Below, in pieces: positions 8,628 through 17,140 of a stretch of 64,000 bases of DNA. This DNA is from JBHJHP01 sp042219825 (GTDB taxonomy: Bacteria > Bacteroidota > Bacteroidia > Bacteroidales > UBA5342). The stretch is from the NCBI RefSeq assembly GCF_042219825.1, contig NZ_JBHJHQ010000011.1:1-64000 (forward strand). The letters run 5' to 3'. Positions within the stretch are counted from its first letter, which is position 1. The number at the start of each line of letters is the position of its first letter. Under the pieces are notes generated by a model that had not been told where the DNA came from, did not search any database, and was given only the letters and a program-made list of their open reading frames with translations. The position numbers and the translations under genes are program-made.

Positions 8628-10478
8628 CTATTCTATCTCGTCAAGATTTGTAATGAGGTTATCGATAATAAAATTCTGCCTTTCTGCCGTATTTTTTCCC
8701 ATGTAAAATGTGAGAAGATCTCCTACCTGATCCTCCTTTTTCATTCTGACCCGGTCGAGACGCATGTTGTCGATGTTGATGAAATGTTTGAATTCATCGG
8801 GAGAAATTTCGCCAAGACCTTTAAACCTTGTTATTTCGGGATCAGGCCCCAGCTTTTTTATAGCTGCAACTTTTTCTTCATCCGAATAACAATAAATGGT
8901 TTCCTTTTTATTCCGAACCCTGAAGAGCGGTGTCTGCAAAATATAAACATGTCCTTTCCTAACCAGTTCAGGGAAGAACTGCAGAAAAAACGTAATTAGT
9001 AATAATCTGATGTGCATACCATCCACATCAGCATCTGTTGCAATCACAACTTTATTGTAACGTAATCCTTCCAGACCGTCTTCAATATTGAGTGCCGACT
9101 GCAATAGATTAAACTCCTCGTTTTCGTATACGACCTTTTTAGTCAGACCATATGAGTTTAAAGGTTTTCCCCGCAAACTAAACACCGCCTGCGTTTGCAC
9201 ATCCCTTGCTTTTGTTATTGAACCACTGGCTGAGTCACCCTCGGTTATAAAAATCATCGAGTTCTGATAGTTATCCCCACTTTTTTCATCGTTCAAATGC
9301 AACCTGCAATCTCTGAGTTTTCTGTTATGTAGATTAGCTTTTTTTGCCCTTTCTCGTGCTATCTTGGTCACTCCGGCAATTGCTTTACGCTCTTTTTCTG
9401 ATTCCAGAATTTTTTTAAAAAGACCGTCTGCAGTCGCTGAATTCTTGTGCAAAAAGTTATCCAGTTCCTTTTTAAGAAAATCATTGATAAACTGCCTTAC
9501 CGTCGGTCCGTCAGGTCCCATATCCTTAGAACCCAATTTTGTTTTGGTCTGACTTTCAAAAACCGGCTCCTCTACCTTAACACTGATAGCTGCAATCAGG
9601 CCATTGCGCATATCTGCCAGATCAAAACTTTTATTATAGAATTCCCGTATTGTCCGCCCAACCGCTTCACGAAAAGCAATCTGATGGGTTCCTCCCTGGG
9701 TTGTATGCTGTCCGTTTACAAACGTATAGTACTCTTCGCCGTATTGATTACCATGAGTCATTGCAACCTCTATATCATCGCCTCTAAGATGAATAATAGG
9801 ATAAAGTCCCGGCGATGTCATATTATCATTCAGCAGATCTAATAGTCCGTTTTTAGAACTGTATTTCTGACCATTAAAAACAATGGTAAGTCCGGTATTG
9901 AGGTAAACATAATTCTTAATCAGCGCTTCAATATGCTCATACTGGTACCTGTACCCATTGAAGATTTTCTCATCCGGTTCAAAAATTACCAACGTACCAT
10001 TTTTTTCGTCCGTTGGTTGAACGGGTATATCACTGTCAAGCTCACCTCTTAAAAATTCCGCAGGTTTTGATTGTCCATCCCTGAATGACTGTATGAAGAA
10101 GTAGCCAGAAAGCGCATTTACAGCTTTTATACCAACACCATTCAACCCTACCGATTTTTTAAACACTTTGGAATCGTACTTGGCACCGGTATTCATTTTA
10201 GAAGCTACATCAATTACCTTTCCAAGAGGTACACCACGGCCAAAGTCGCGAACAGATACTCTCCCTTCATCGGAGATATCTATTTCTATAACATTACCGT
10301 TTCCCATCATAAATTCATCGATGGAGTTATCCATGACTTCCTTGAGCAGGACATATATTCCATCGTCTGCATAATTCCCGTCGCCCAACTTACCGATATA
10401 CATACCGGGACGCAGCCTGATATGCTCTTTCCAGTCCAACGTCCGAATAGTATCCTCAGAATAATGTGCAGCACTCAT
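8628..10478 (-). CDS. parE: DNA topoisomerase IV subunit B
   Basis: ATPase subunit of topoisomerase IV. The 616-residue protein has a GHKL ATPase domain (EVMDNSIDEFMMGNG near 47-61, containing the Bergerat Asn/Asp; GRGVPLGK; NGVGIKAVNALS lid), a transducer domain, and a Toprim domain with EGDSASGS (about 413-420) and the metal-binding DADVDGMH (about 480-487). The 616-residue length fits ParE rather than the longer GyrB proteins. First gene of the parE-parC-aroK operon. The gap upstream (10479-10848) is AT-rich and shows no strong promoter match. Confidence 0.93.
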   Translation of the reverse strand: MSAAHYSEDTIRTLDWKEHIRLRPGMYIGKLGDGNYADDGIYVLLKEVMDNSIDEFMMGNGNVIEIDISDEGRVSVRDFGRGVPLGKVIDVASKMNTGAKYDSKVFKKSVGLNGVGIKAVNALSGYFFIQSFRDGQSKPAEFLRGELDSDIPVQPTDEKNGTLVIFEPDEKIFNGYRYQYEHIEALIKNYVYLNTGLTIVFNGQKYSSKNGLLDLLNDNMTSPGLYPIIHLRGDDIEVAMTHGNQYGEEYYTFVNGQHTTQGGTHQIAFREAVGRTIREFYNKSFDLADMRNGLIAAISVKVEEPVFESQTKTKLGSKDMGPDGPTVRQFINDFLKKELDNFLHKNSATADGLFKKILESEKERKAIAGVTKIARERAKKANLHNRKLRDCRLHLNDEKSGDNYQNSMIFITEGDSASGSITKARDVQTQAVFSLRGKPLNSYGLTKKVVYENEEFNLLQSALNIEDGLEGLRYNKVVIATDADVDGMHIRLLLITFFLQFFPELVRKGHVYILQTPLFRVRNKKETIYCYSDEEKVAAIKKLGPDPEITRFKGLGEISPDEFKHFINIDNMRLDRVRMKKEDQVGDLLTFYMGKNTAERQNFIIDNLITNLDEIE

Positions 10479-10489
10479 AAAAATAATGT

Positions 10490-10848
10490 TTTAGCTAAAA
10501 AATGAATAGAAATAGCCTATCTAAGCAAATAGAGTAAATTTATGCTGAAATTGCAAACAGTGGCATTCTTTGATATAAACAATATTTTAACAGGAACAAT
10601 ACTATTTCCGCATCAGACGACCTCACTTAAAAGGTTACCCCCGGAATTAAACTACCTAATGTGATAAAGTGGGATTAAATATTAAATTCTCTGGCCTTGC
10701 TGTCTTAAATCAAAGAGTTTAAAAAGTGTGCCAAAATATGTAAACACCTATTTAAATTTCAATATTTTGATAGTTTTAATCCCAAATAATTACATTATAT
10801 ACAAATTATTATATGCATATTTGCATCCTGAACGAAGATAATTCTGAA
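10490..10848. other. non-coding gap between parE and the small membrane protein
   Basis: AT-rich DNA that must contain the divergent promoters for parE and the small gene at 10849. CATATTTG at 10816-10823 differs by one base from TAnnTTTG and lies 25 bases before the small ORF. No RNA motif or repeat was recognised. Confidence 0.35.
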
Positions 10849-10989
10849 ATGCTACGAAAAATTAAAGAATCTTTTTCTGCACTCGACAAAAAGAAGCAGT
10901 TAATGTGGCTAACCGTTTTTGAGTACGTATTAATTGTAATTCTAGCCGGCGCATCCTTGGGATTCTTTTATCTTCTTACCATGGCCTAA
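10849..10989 (+). CDS. small single-span membrane protein (46 aa), unknown
   Basis: An ATG-to-TAA frame of 46 codons beginning MLRKIKESFSALDKKKQ and continuing into one uninterrupted hydrophobic segment (about residues 20-43, TVFEYVLIVILAGASLGFFY). The pattern is a charged, amphipathic cytoplasmic N-terminus followed by a single transmembrane helix. A near-consensus -7 box (CATATTTG, 10816-10823) lies upstream. It faces the 3' end of the nqr operon and is convergent with it. I do not recognise a family. Small one-span proteins of this kind often attach to larger membrane complexes, but a link to NQR is only a guess from position. Confidence 0.5.
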   Translation: MLRKIKESFSALDKKKQLMWLTVFEYVLIVILAGASLGFFYLLTMA

Positions 10990-11111
10990 GCACATCGCAC
11001 TTTTACTTCATCCAAGCATTTGATTAAATAACATAGTTTGAGTAACAAACTCCCCCCATATTTCAAGAGTGGCAAAGGGATAAATTCAATTTAATGAGCT
11101 TGCTTCTAAAT

Positions 11112-11136
11112 AAAAAAGGGAAGCTTTCGCTTCCCC
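11112..11136 (-). terminator. terminator of the nqr operon
   Basis: On the minus strand GGGAAGC, loop GAAA, GCTTCCC is followed by six T residues (plus-strand A run at 11112-11117). This is a classic GNRA-capped rho-independent terminator 25 bases after the nqrF stop codon. Confidence 0.85.
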
Positions 11137-11160
11137 TATCTTTATCAATCAGACCAAGAT

Positions 11161-12420
11161 TTATGATCCGAAATCGTCGAACGCTACCATTTCATCCGGT
11201 ACTCCAAGATCGTATAACATTTTAGTTACAGCGCTATTCATTAGCGGAGGACCACACAGATAATACTCTATATCTTCAGGCTCCTCGTGCTTTTCAAGGT
11301 AATTATTTAAAATTACCTGATGAATAAAACCGACCGGACCCTTCCAGTCATCTTCAGGCTTCGGCTCAGAAAGTGCAAGATGCCACTCAAAATTGGGAAA
11401 GTCTTTCTGTATCTCGTCAAACTCTTCTCTGTAGAAAACTTCTTTCAGAGAACGGGCACCATACCAGAATGTTACTTTTCTTCCTGTTTTTGCTGTTTTG
11501 AACAGATGGAACAAATGCGAACGCATCGGCGCCATACCGGCACCACCACCGATAAACATCATCTCCCTTTCTGTTTCCTTGATAAAGAATTCACCATAAG
11601 GTCCAGAAATCATTACTTTATCCCCTGGTTTACGAGAGAAAATAAATGAAGAGCACACACCCGGATTTACATCCATAAATGTTCCTTTCTCCCTGTCCCA
11701 TGGCGGTGTTGCAATACGAATATTCAACATAACGATATTTCCTTCAGCAGGATGATTTGCCATGGAGTAAGCCCTGTATGTTGGCTCCGGATTACGCATT
11801 TTCAGATTGAAAATCCCCAGATCTTCCCACTCACTTTTCCACTTATCACCAATCTGAATATCTTTGAAGTCCACATCCATTTTAGGCACGTCAATCTGTA
11901 TATAGCCACCTGATTTGAATTCAAGTATTTCTCCTTCTGGTAGTTTAACCACAAATTCTTTAATAAATGTTGCAACGTTATTATTGGAAACAACGGTACA
12001 TTCCCACTTTTTAATACCCATAATTTCCTGCGGAATGCGCATTTCAATATTATCCTTAACCTTTATCTGACACGATAAACGCCAGTTTTCATTCTGTTCC
12101 TTACGGGTAAAGAAATCTACTTCAGTGGGTAAAATAGTACCAGCTCCCGAATCAACCTGAGCTCTGCACATACCACATGTTCCTCCACCACCACAGGCAG
12201 AAGGAAGAAAAATATTACTATTGGTCATTGCAGATAATAAGGTCTGCCCCTGATCTACTTCCAATACAGTATCGCCATTGTTAATACTAATATTCACACT
12301 GCCCGAAGGAATCAACTTCTTTTTGGCATAAAGCAGGATCGATACCAGAATAAGAATGACCAGCAAAAACACTATCACACTTATTGTTATTGTAACTACC
12401 TGACCAGCTAAAAACACCAT
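11161..12420 (-). CDS. nqrF: Na+-translocating NADH:quinone reductase subunit F
   Basis: NADH-oxidising subunit that feeds electrons into the sodium pump. The 419-residue protein has one N-terminal membrane helix (about 8-31), a plant-type 2Fe-2S domain with cysteines at about 76, 82, 85 and 117 (CGGGGTCGMC then SCQ), an FAD domain with RAYSMAN, and an NADH-binding domain with MIFIGGGAGMAP-like and YLCGPPLMN motifs. Last gene of nqrABCDEF, 23 bases after nqrE and directly before a strong terminator. Confidence 0.96.
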   Translation of the reverse strand: MVFLAGQVVTITISVIVFLLVILILVSILLYAKKKLIPSGSVNISINNGDTVLEVDQGQTLLSAMTNSNIFLPSACGGGGTCGMCRAQVDSGAGTILPTEVDFFTRKEQNENWRLSCQIKVKDNIEMRIPQEIMGIKKWECTVVSNNNVATFIKEFVVKLPEGEILEFKSGGYIQIDVPKMDVDFKDIQIGDKWKSEWEDLGIFNLKMRNPEPTYRAYSMANHPAEGNIVMLNIRIATPPWDREKGTFMDVNPGVCSSFIFSRKPGDKVMISGPYGEFFIKETEREMMFIGGGAGMAPMRSHLFHLFKTAKTGRKVTFWYGARSLKEVFYREEFDEIQKDFPNFEWHLALSEPKPEDDWKGPVGFIHQVILNNYLEKHEEPEDIEYYLCGPPLMNSAVTKMLYDLGVPDEMVAFDDFGS

Positions 12421-12443
12421 ATCTTTAATTTTTATCGCTATTA

Positions 12444-13061
12444 TTAAAGTTTAATACCCATGAATCCCATGAATGCCATACCCATCAAACCGGTAACGAT
12501 AAACGTTATACCTAGTCCCTTGAGAGGAGCAGGAATATCAGAATACCTGATTTTCTCCCTAATTGCCGCAATACCTACTATAGCCAGCCACCATCCAACA
12601 CCGCTACCTACACCGAATGTAGTCGCTTCGGCTATATTACTGTAATTTCTCTCCTGCATAAAAAGAGACCCACCAAGTATGGCACAGTTTACAGCAATTA
12701 ATGGTAAAAAGATACCAAGCGATGAATACAGTGACGGAGCAAATTTCTCAACCACCATTTCCACCAGCTGAACCATTGAAGCAATTACAGCTATGAACAT
12801 GATAAAGCTAAGGAAGCTCAGATCCAAACCTGCAAATGAATCACCCAGCCATGACAAAGCACCTTCTTTTAATACATAGTTTTCAAGCAAATAGTTTACA
12901 GGGACAGTAATAGCCATTACAAATATTACAGCGAGCCCTAAACCGTTTGCAGTTTTAACACTTTTTGAAACAGCCAGATATGAACACATACCAAGAAAGT
13001 ATGCGAATATCATGTTGTTTATGAAAACCGATTCGACAAATATGTTTAATAACTTTTCCAT
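12444..13061 (-). CDS. nqrE: Na+-translocating NADH:quinone reductase subunit E
   Basis: A 205-residue membrane subunit with six hydrophobic segments, belonging to the NqrDE/RnfAE family. With NqrD it makes the sodium channel and binds an intramembrane iron centre through cysteines in symmetry-related helices; a candidate is C26 in YFLGMCSYL and another lies in VNCAILGG (about residue 120). Placed between nqrD (17 bases upstream) and nqrF. Confidence 0.95.
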   Translation of the reverse strand: MEKLLNIFVESVFINNMIFAYFLGMCSYLAVSKSVKTANGLGLAVIFVMAITVPVNYLLENYVLKEGALSWLGDSFAGLDLSFLSFIMFIAVIASMVQLVEMVVEKFAPSLYSSLGIFLPLIAVNCAILGGSLFMQERNYSNIAEATTFGVGSGVGWWLAIVGIAAIREKIRYSDIPAPLKGLGITFIVTGLMGMAFMGFMGIKL

Positions 13062-13078
13062 AACTATTCTCCTTCAGA

Positions 13079-13711
13079 TTAATGTGTTTCCTGCAAATCT
13101 TTTTTCCTACTTCTGTGAACCCAGATTATTAATCCCACCAGGAACAATGCCATAGGAGGTAAGATAAACAGTCCATTATTGCTATAACCGTGTTCATACA
13201 GTGATTGTGGAATTACCTGAAAACCAAACAACTGTCCTGACCCGAATAATTCCCTGAAAAATGCAACAAGAACCAGAATCAAACCGTATCCCATTCCGTT
13301 TCCTATACCATCAAGAAGCGACAACCACGGCTTGTTGCCAAGCGCAAAAGCTTCAAGACGTCCCATAATGATACAGTTGGTAATTATCAATCCAACAAAA
13401 ACCGAAAGCTGTTTACTCACGTCATATGCAAAGGCCTTCAATAGCTGGTCTACCAGAATAACCAGAGCAGCTACAACTACCAGCTGAACAATAATACGAA
13501 TCCTGGTCGGAATAGTATTTCGCATTAGTGAAATAATCACATTGGAAAAAGCTGTTACTACAGTAACAGATACTGCCATTACAATAGCAGGCTCCAGCTT
13601 CACTGTGATAGCCAGTGCCGAACAAATACCCAATACCTGTACAACGATAGGGTTATCGCTGCTTAAGGGATTAAATAATATCTTTTTTTCTTTTGCTGAA
13701 AATAAGCCCAT
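13079..13711 (-). CDS. nqrD: Na+-translocating NADH:quinone reductase subunit D
   Basis: A 210-residue polytopic protein paralogous to NqrE. The LGICSALAITVKLEPA segment (cysteine near residue 29) and LIITNCIIMGRLEAFA (cysteine near 112) carry the paired cysteines expected for the shared iron site. Its C-terminus is polar and basic. Starts 11 bases after nqrC ends. Confidence 0.95.
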   Translation of the reverse strand: MGLFSAKEKKILFNPLSSDNPIVVQVLGICSALAITVKLEPAIVMAVSVTVVTAFSNVIISLMRNTIPTRIRIIVQLVVVAALVILVDQLLKAFAYDVSKQLSVFVGLIITNCIIMGRLEAFALGNKPWLSLLDGIGNGMGYGLILVLVAFFRELFGSGQLFGFQVIPQSLYEHGYSNNGLFILPPMALFLVGLIIWVHRSRKKDLQETH

Positions 13712-13722
13712 AATGTCAAATT

Positions 13723-14409
13723 TTATTCATTTAAAAACTTATCGTAGGCTGACAAACAGTCGTTCATCATCGCCTGAACTCCTTTACTTGTAATAGTACC
13801 TCCCGAGATTCCATCAACAGCATGGATATTACCTTTGGATGCGCCACCCTTTAATACATAAAATGTAACCTTACCGTTTTCAAGGATGCTCTTTCCTGCA
13901 AACTCCGCCTGAAAATGCGGTTTTGCAATTTCTGCTCCTAGCCCCGGTGTCTCTCCCTTATGGTCAAATGTTGCACCGTAAATGGTCTTTTTATCACTGT
14001 TCAGTGAAACATATCCCCAAATCGGTCCCCAAAGTCCTTTCCCCCTTAAAGGAAGAATATATTTTGTTTCGCCATTATCAAGTGTACATTGATAGACCGG
14101 TAGTTTTCTTTCTGATGCTTTCAATGCAACCTGTTTGGTCATATCTACAGAGAACGCATCTCCCTGTACTTTTTCTCCCGCCGAATTAAGAATATAAGTA
14201 CTTGTAATATATTTACTATACTTTGCTTCGGCATCATCTGCTGTACTAATAATGTTTACCGACTTTAAGATGTCTGATTTTTTTGCAATCTCTACATTCT
14301 TATTCTGCCTTGGTTTTAAACTCAATGAGGCAAAAGCAAGAATTGCAGCCACAACAACAACCATTATTGTAGCATAAATAAATGTATAAGCATTTCCTTC
14401 TCTGTTCAT
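13723..14409 (-). CDS. nqrC: Na+-translocating NADH:quinone reductase subunit C
   Basis: A 228-residue protein with one N-terminal membrane helix (about 9-30) and an extracytoplasmic FMN-binding domain. The covalent FMN attachment motif is SGGTITS, with the acceptor threonine at residue 205; the family motif is usually written SGATxxS, so the alanine is glycine here. PGLGAEI (about 155-161) is a further conserved flavin-domain segment. Flavin insertion would need an ApbE-type transferase, which is not in the window. Confidence 0.95.
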   Translation of the reverse strand: MNREGNAYTFIYATIMVVVVAAILAFASLSLKPRQNKNVEIAKKSDILKSVNIISTADDAEAKYSKYITSTYILNSAGEKVQGDAFSVDMTKQVALKASERKLPVYQCTLDNGETKYILPLRGKGLWGPIWGYVSLNSDKKTIYGATFDHKGETPGLGAEIAKPHFQAEFAGKSILENGKVTFYVLKGGASKGNIHAVDGISGGTITSKGVQAMMNDCLSAYDKFLNE

Positions 14410-14421
14410 GACATCTGTCTT

Positions 14422-15615
14422 TTAAGCGTTTGCTTTAGCACGTTTCAAACGTCGTTTAATATTCTGATGGACCACAACATGATCGATGAGTGGCGCAAAT
14501 ATATTCATGAGCAGGATCGCCAGCATCACCCCTTCGGGATATGCCGGGTTAACAATTCTGATCAGAATGGCCAAAGCGCCAATCAAGAATCCATATATCC
14601 ATTTTCCTGTTTCTGTTCTTGAGCCTGTTACCGGGTCTGTTGCCATGAAAACTGCACCGAATGCAAATCCACCCAATACCAACTGATAATGTGGCGGCAT
14701 CAGCATAAATGCATTATCACTGGTTGCCAAATTAAGTAACAGTGCCATAAGATAACCTCCGGCAAACGTACTTACCATAATTTTCCAGCTGCCAACACCC
14801 GTAAAAATTAATATTGCTGCTCCAATCAGGATCGCAATGGTTGAAGTTTCCCCGATTGATCCGGGAATAAAACCTGCAAACATATCCCAAAGAGATACCG
14901 GATGTCCAAATCCATCCACAATCTTTGCAGCTTCACCTGAATGTGCCAGGGCAGCCTGGCTCAAAGCAGTAGCACCACTGAAACCATCTGGCAACGGTGC
15001 ACCTTTGGTAATTCCTCTGATCCAAACATTATCACCAGACATAAAAGCAGGATATGCAAAGAACAGGAACGCACGCGTGATCAGTGCCACATTAAAAACG
15101 TTCATGCCGGTTCCACCAAAAGCTTCTTTTGCAAAGATTACAGCAAATGCAGTTGCCACTGCAACCATCCAAAGCGGTACATCAATCGGTACAATCAGGG
15201 GAATAAGCATACCTGTAACAAGGAATCCTTCCTGTATTTCGTGTCCCTTTATCTGGGCAAAAGTAAATTCAATCCCTAAACCTACGCCATAAGATACAAT
15301 GACAAGCGGGAGTACTCTAATTAAACCATAGAAAAATGTATCCCAAAATGCAGCCGTCTCTCCTAACGCGTGAAAATGCTGATAACCAACATTATACATT
15401 CCAAAAAGCAGAGCAGGTATCAATGCCACGACTACTGTAATCATGGTACGCTTCATATCATTATAATCATGAATATGAACCCCGCTTTTAGAAGTCTTGT
15501 CCGGTACAAAGAGAAAAGTTTCAAAACCATCGAATACGGAGTGGAACTTCTCAAGTTTTCCACCTTTTTCGAATTGAGGTTTAATGTTATCTAAAATTTT
15601 TCTTAATGCTTTCAA
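14422..15615 (-). CDS. nqrB: Na+-translocating NADH:quinone reductase subunit B
   Basis: A 397-residue membrane subunit of the NqrB/RnfD family with about ten membrane segments. The covalent FMN site is SGAT with threonine 216. The start is a TTG at 15615. The resulting N-terminus (MKALRKILDNIKPQFEKGGK) is the conserved NqrB beginning, an in-frame stop lies just upstream, and the next ATG would remove 53 conserved residues, so the TTG start is well supported. It lies 29 bases after nqrA. Confidence 0.95.
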   Translation of the reverse strand: MKALRKILDNIKPQFEKGGKLEKFHSVFDGFETFLFVPDKTSKSGVHIHDYNDMKRTMITVVVALIPALLFGMYNVGYQHFHALGETAAFWDTFFYGLIRVLPLVIVSYGVGLGIEFTFAQIKGHEIQEGFLVTGMLIPLIVPIDVPLWMVAVATAFAVIFAKEAFGGTGMNVFNVALITRAFLFFAYPAFMSGDNVWIRGITKGAPLPDGFSGATALSQAALAHSGEAAKIVDGFGHPVSLWDMFAGFIPGSIGETSTIAILIGAAILIFTGVGSWKIMVSTFAGGYLMALLLNLATSDNAFMLMPPHYQLVLGGFAFGAVFMATDPVTGSRTETGKWIYGFLIGALAILIRIVNPAYPEGVMLAILLMNIFAPLIDHVVVHQNIKRRLKRAKANA

Positions 15616-15644
15616 GGCTCTAAAATTTTATATTTTATTTCTTC

Positions 15645-16994
15645 TTATCCTAATTCCTGTATCATCAGATCCAAACCTTCACGAATTATCTTTTGTACTT
15701 CTGTTTTTGATGTACAAACAACTTCACAAAGTGCCATATCCTCAGGTGCAATTTCGTAAATCCCAAGCTGTTCCATTTTATCTATATCCTTAACAATAAC
15801 AGCTTTTAATAAAAACTCAGGTAAAACATCCATTGGAAGTACCTTGTCATACTCACCTGACATTACCAGAGCGCGGTGTCCTCCGTTAAGATTAGCATCT
15901 AAACGCCAAAGTTTTTTACCCAAAAATGATGAGAACACGTTGCCATGAATACTGAATTTATTAAATCCGGGATTAGCCCATCCCATGAATTCAAAATGAT
16001 CGCCTTCCGGAATTACAGTAATCTGATGATGATAAGATCCGAGATAGCCGTCTTTACTTATCTTGGTTCCCGTTAAAACATTTCCACTGATTACACGGGG
16101 ATTAGTTGACTTAAGATTGTCTGCCACAAAAGGAGTTACAGACATACCGATCACTATATTGTAGTACCCGGTTTTCTTAAGTTCAGAACCCGTTACAGCA
16201 ATTGTCCGTAAAGGATCATATTTCCCGTTCAGGAATAAGCTTCCTAATGCAGCAACATCCTGAGGGTTAATTACCCAGACAACTTCATCCTTATTAATCG
16301 CATCTATATGATGAATTTGAATACCCACGTTTCCTGCCGGATGTGGGCCAGACACTTCATGCAAATCAACACCTTTCAAAGCTTTAAAAACCTTAGCTGA
16401 AGAATTTCCATCAACAGATAAATGTATTTTGCCTTTCGTGAGTTTTTTCAGGATGTTAATGCCTTCCTGCAACTCTTTTCCTTTATCCTGAAGGATAAAA
16501 TTATAATTTGGAGCTAAAGGAGCTGTGTCAAGACCCGAAATAAATACAGCCTTGGGTTCCTTATCTGCTTTGGCAATAACATCATATGGTCTTTGTTTGA
16601 TAAAAGGCCACATGCCTGCTTGTTGAATCTTCTCAACAACTTCTTCCCTTTTCATTTTTGACACATCAGATTTTCCCAAATCCTCTGCAGTCATTTTACC
16701 ATCGCTTTTAACAACGACTTCAAGGATGCGTCTGCGTTCTCCCCTGACAACATCAACCACTTCACCACTTACGGGTGAAACAAATAAAATATTGGGGTTG
16801 TACTTATCATAAAACACCGGGGTTCCAACTTTGACCTTCTCACCGGGTTTTAAAAGAAGTTTTGGCGTTAATCCATGGAAGTCTGTCGGTTTTAAAGCAA
16901 ATAACTCTGCTTTCGGGGTTGATAAAATCTGCTCTTCGGCTTTACCTTCAAGCTTAATATCCAATCCCTTCCTGATTTTAATCATTTCCGCCAT
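15645..16994 (-). CDS. nqrA: Na+-translocating NADH:quinone reductase subunit A
   Basis: The peripheral, cytoplasmic NQR subunit, linked to ubiquinone binding in Vibrio. The 449-residue protein starts with KIRKGLDIKLEGKAEE, contains the family segment DFHGLTPKLLLKPGEKVKVGTPV (a barrel-sandwich-like domain), GPHPAGNVGIQIHHIDAIN around residue 225, and a C-terminal NqrA_SLBB-like region with a cysteine in LCEVVCTSK. It is the first gene of the operon. Confidence 0.96.
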   Translation of the reverse strand: MAEMIKIRKGLDIKLEGKAEEQILSTPKAELFALKPTDFHGLTPKLLLKPGEKVKVGTPVFYDKYNPNILFVSPVSGEVVDVVRGERRRILEVVVKSDGKMTAEDLGKSDVSKMKREEVVEKIQQAGMWPFIKQRPYDVIAKADKEPKAVFISGLDTAPLAPNYNFILQDKGKELQEGINILKKLTKGKIHLSVDGNSSAKVFKALKGVDLHEVSGPHPAGNVGIQIHHIDAINKDEVVWVINPQDVAALGSLFLNGKYDPLRTIAVTGSELKKTGYYNIVIGMSVTPFVADNLKSTNPRVISGNVLTGTKISKDGYLGSYHHQITVIPEGDHFEFMGWANPGFNKFSIHGNVFSSFLGKKLWRLDANLNGGHRALVMSGEYDKVLPMDVLPEFLLKAVIVKDIDKMEQLGIYEIAPEDMALCEVVCTSKTEVQKIIREGLDLMIQELG

Positions 16995-17031
16995 AATAAG
17001 AAGAAATATAATTTTTCCTAAAAATTTTGTG

Positions 17032-17039
17032 CAAAAGTA
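17032..17039 (-). promoter_or_regulatory. -7 box for the nqr operon
   Basis: TACTTTTG on the minus strand matches TAnnTTTG and lies 37 bases before the nqrA ATG. The -33 element is not distinct. Confidence 0.5.
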
Positions 17040-17108
17040 TTAAATTTTATCGCTCAATCGTTATTGTTTAACATCTTTATAAAGATTTTTTTCTTCAATT
17101 TAAACATC

Positions 17109-17116
17109 TATATTTG
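17109..17116 (+). promoter_or_regulatory. -7 box for the DUF5103 gene
   Basis: TATATTTG matches TAnnTTTG and ends 24 bases before the ATG at 17141. It lies back to back with the nqr promoter. Confidence 0.5.
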
Positions 17117-17140
17117 TAAATTGTTTAAAATTAGCCTATT

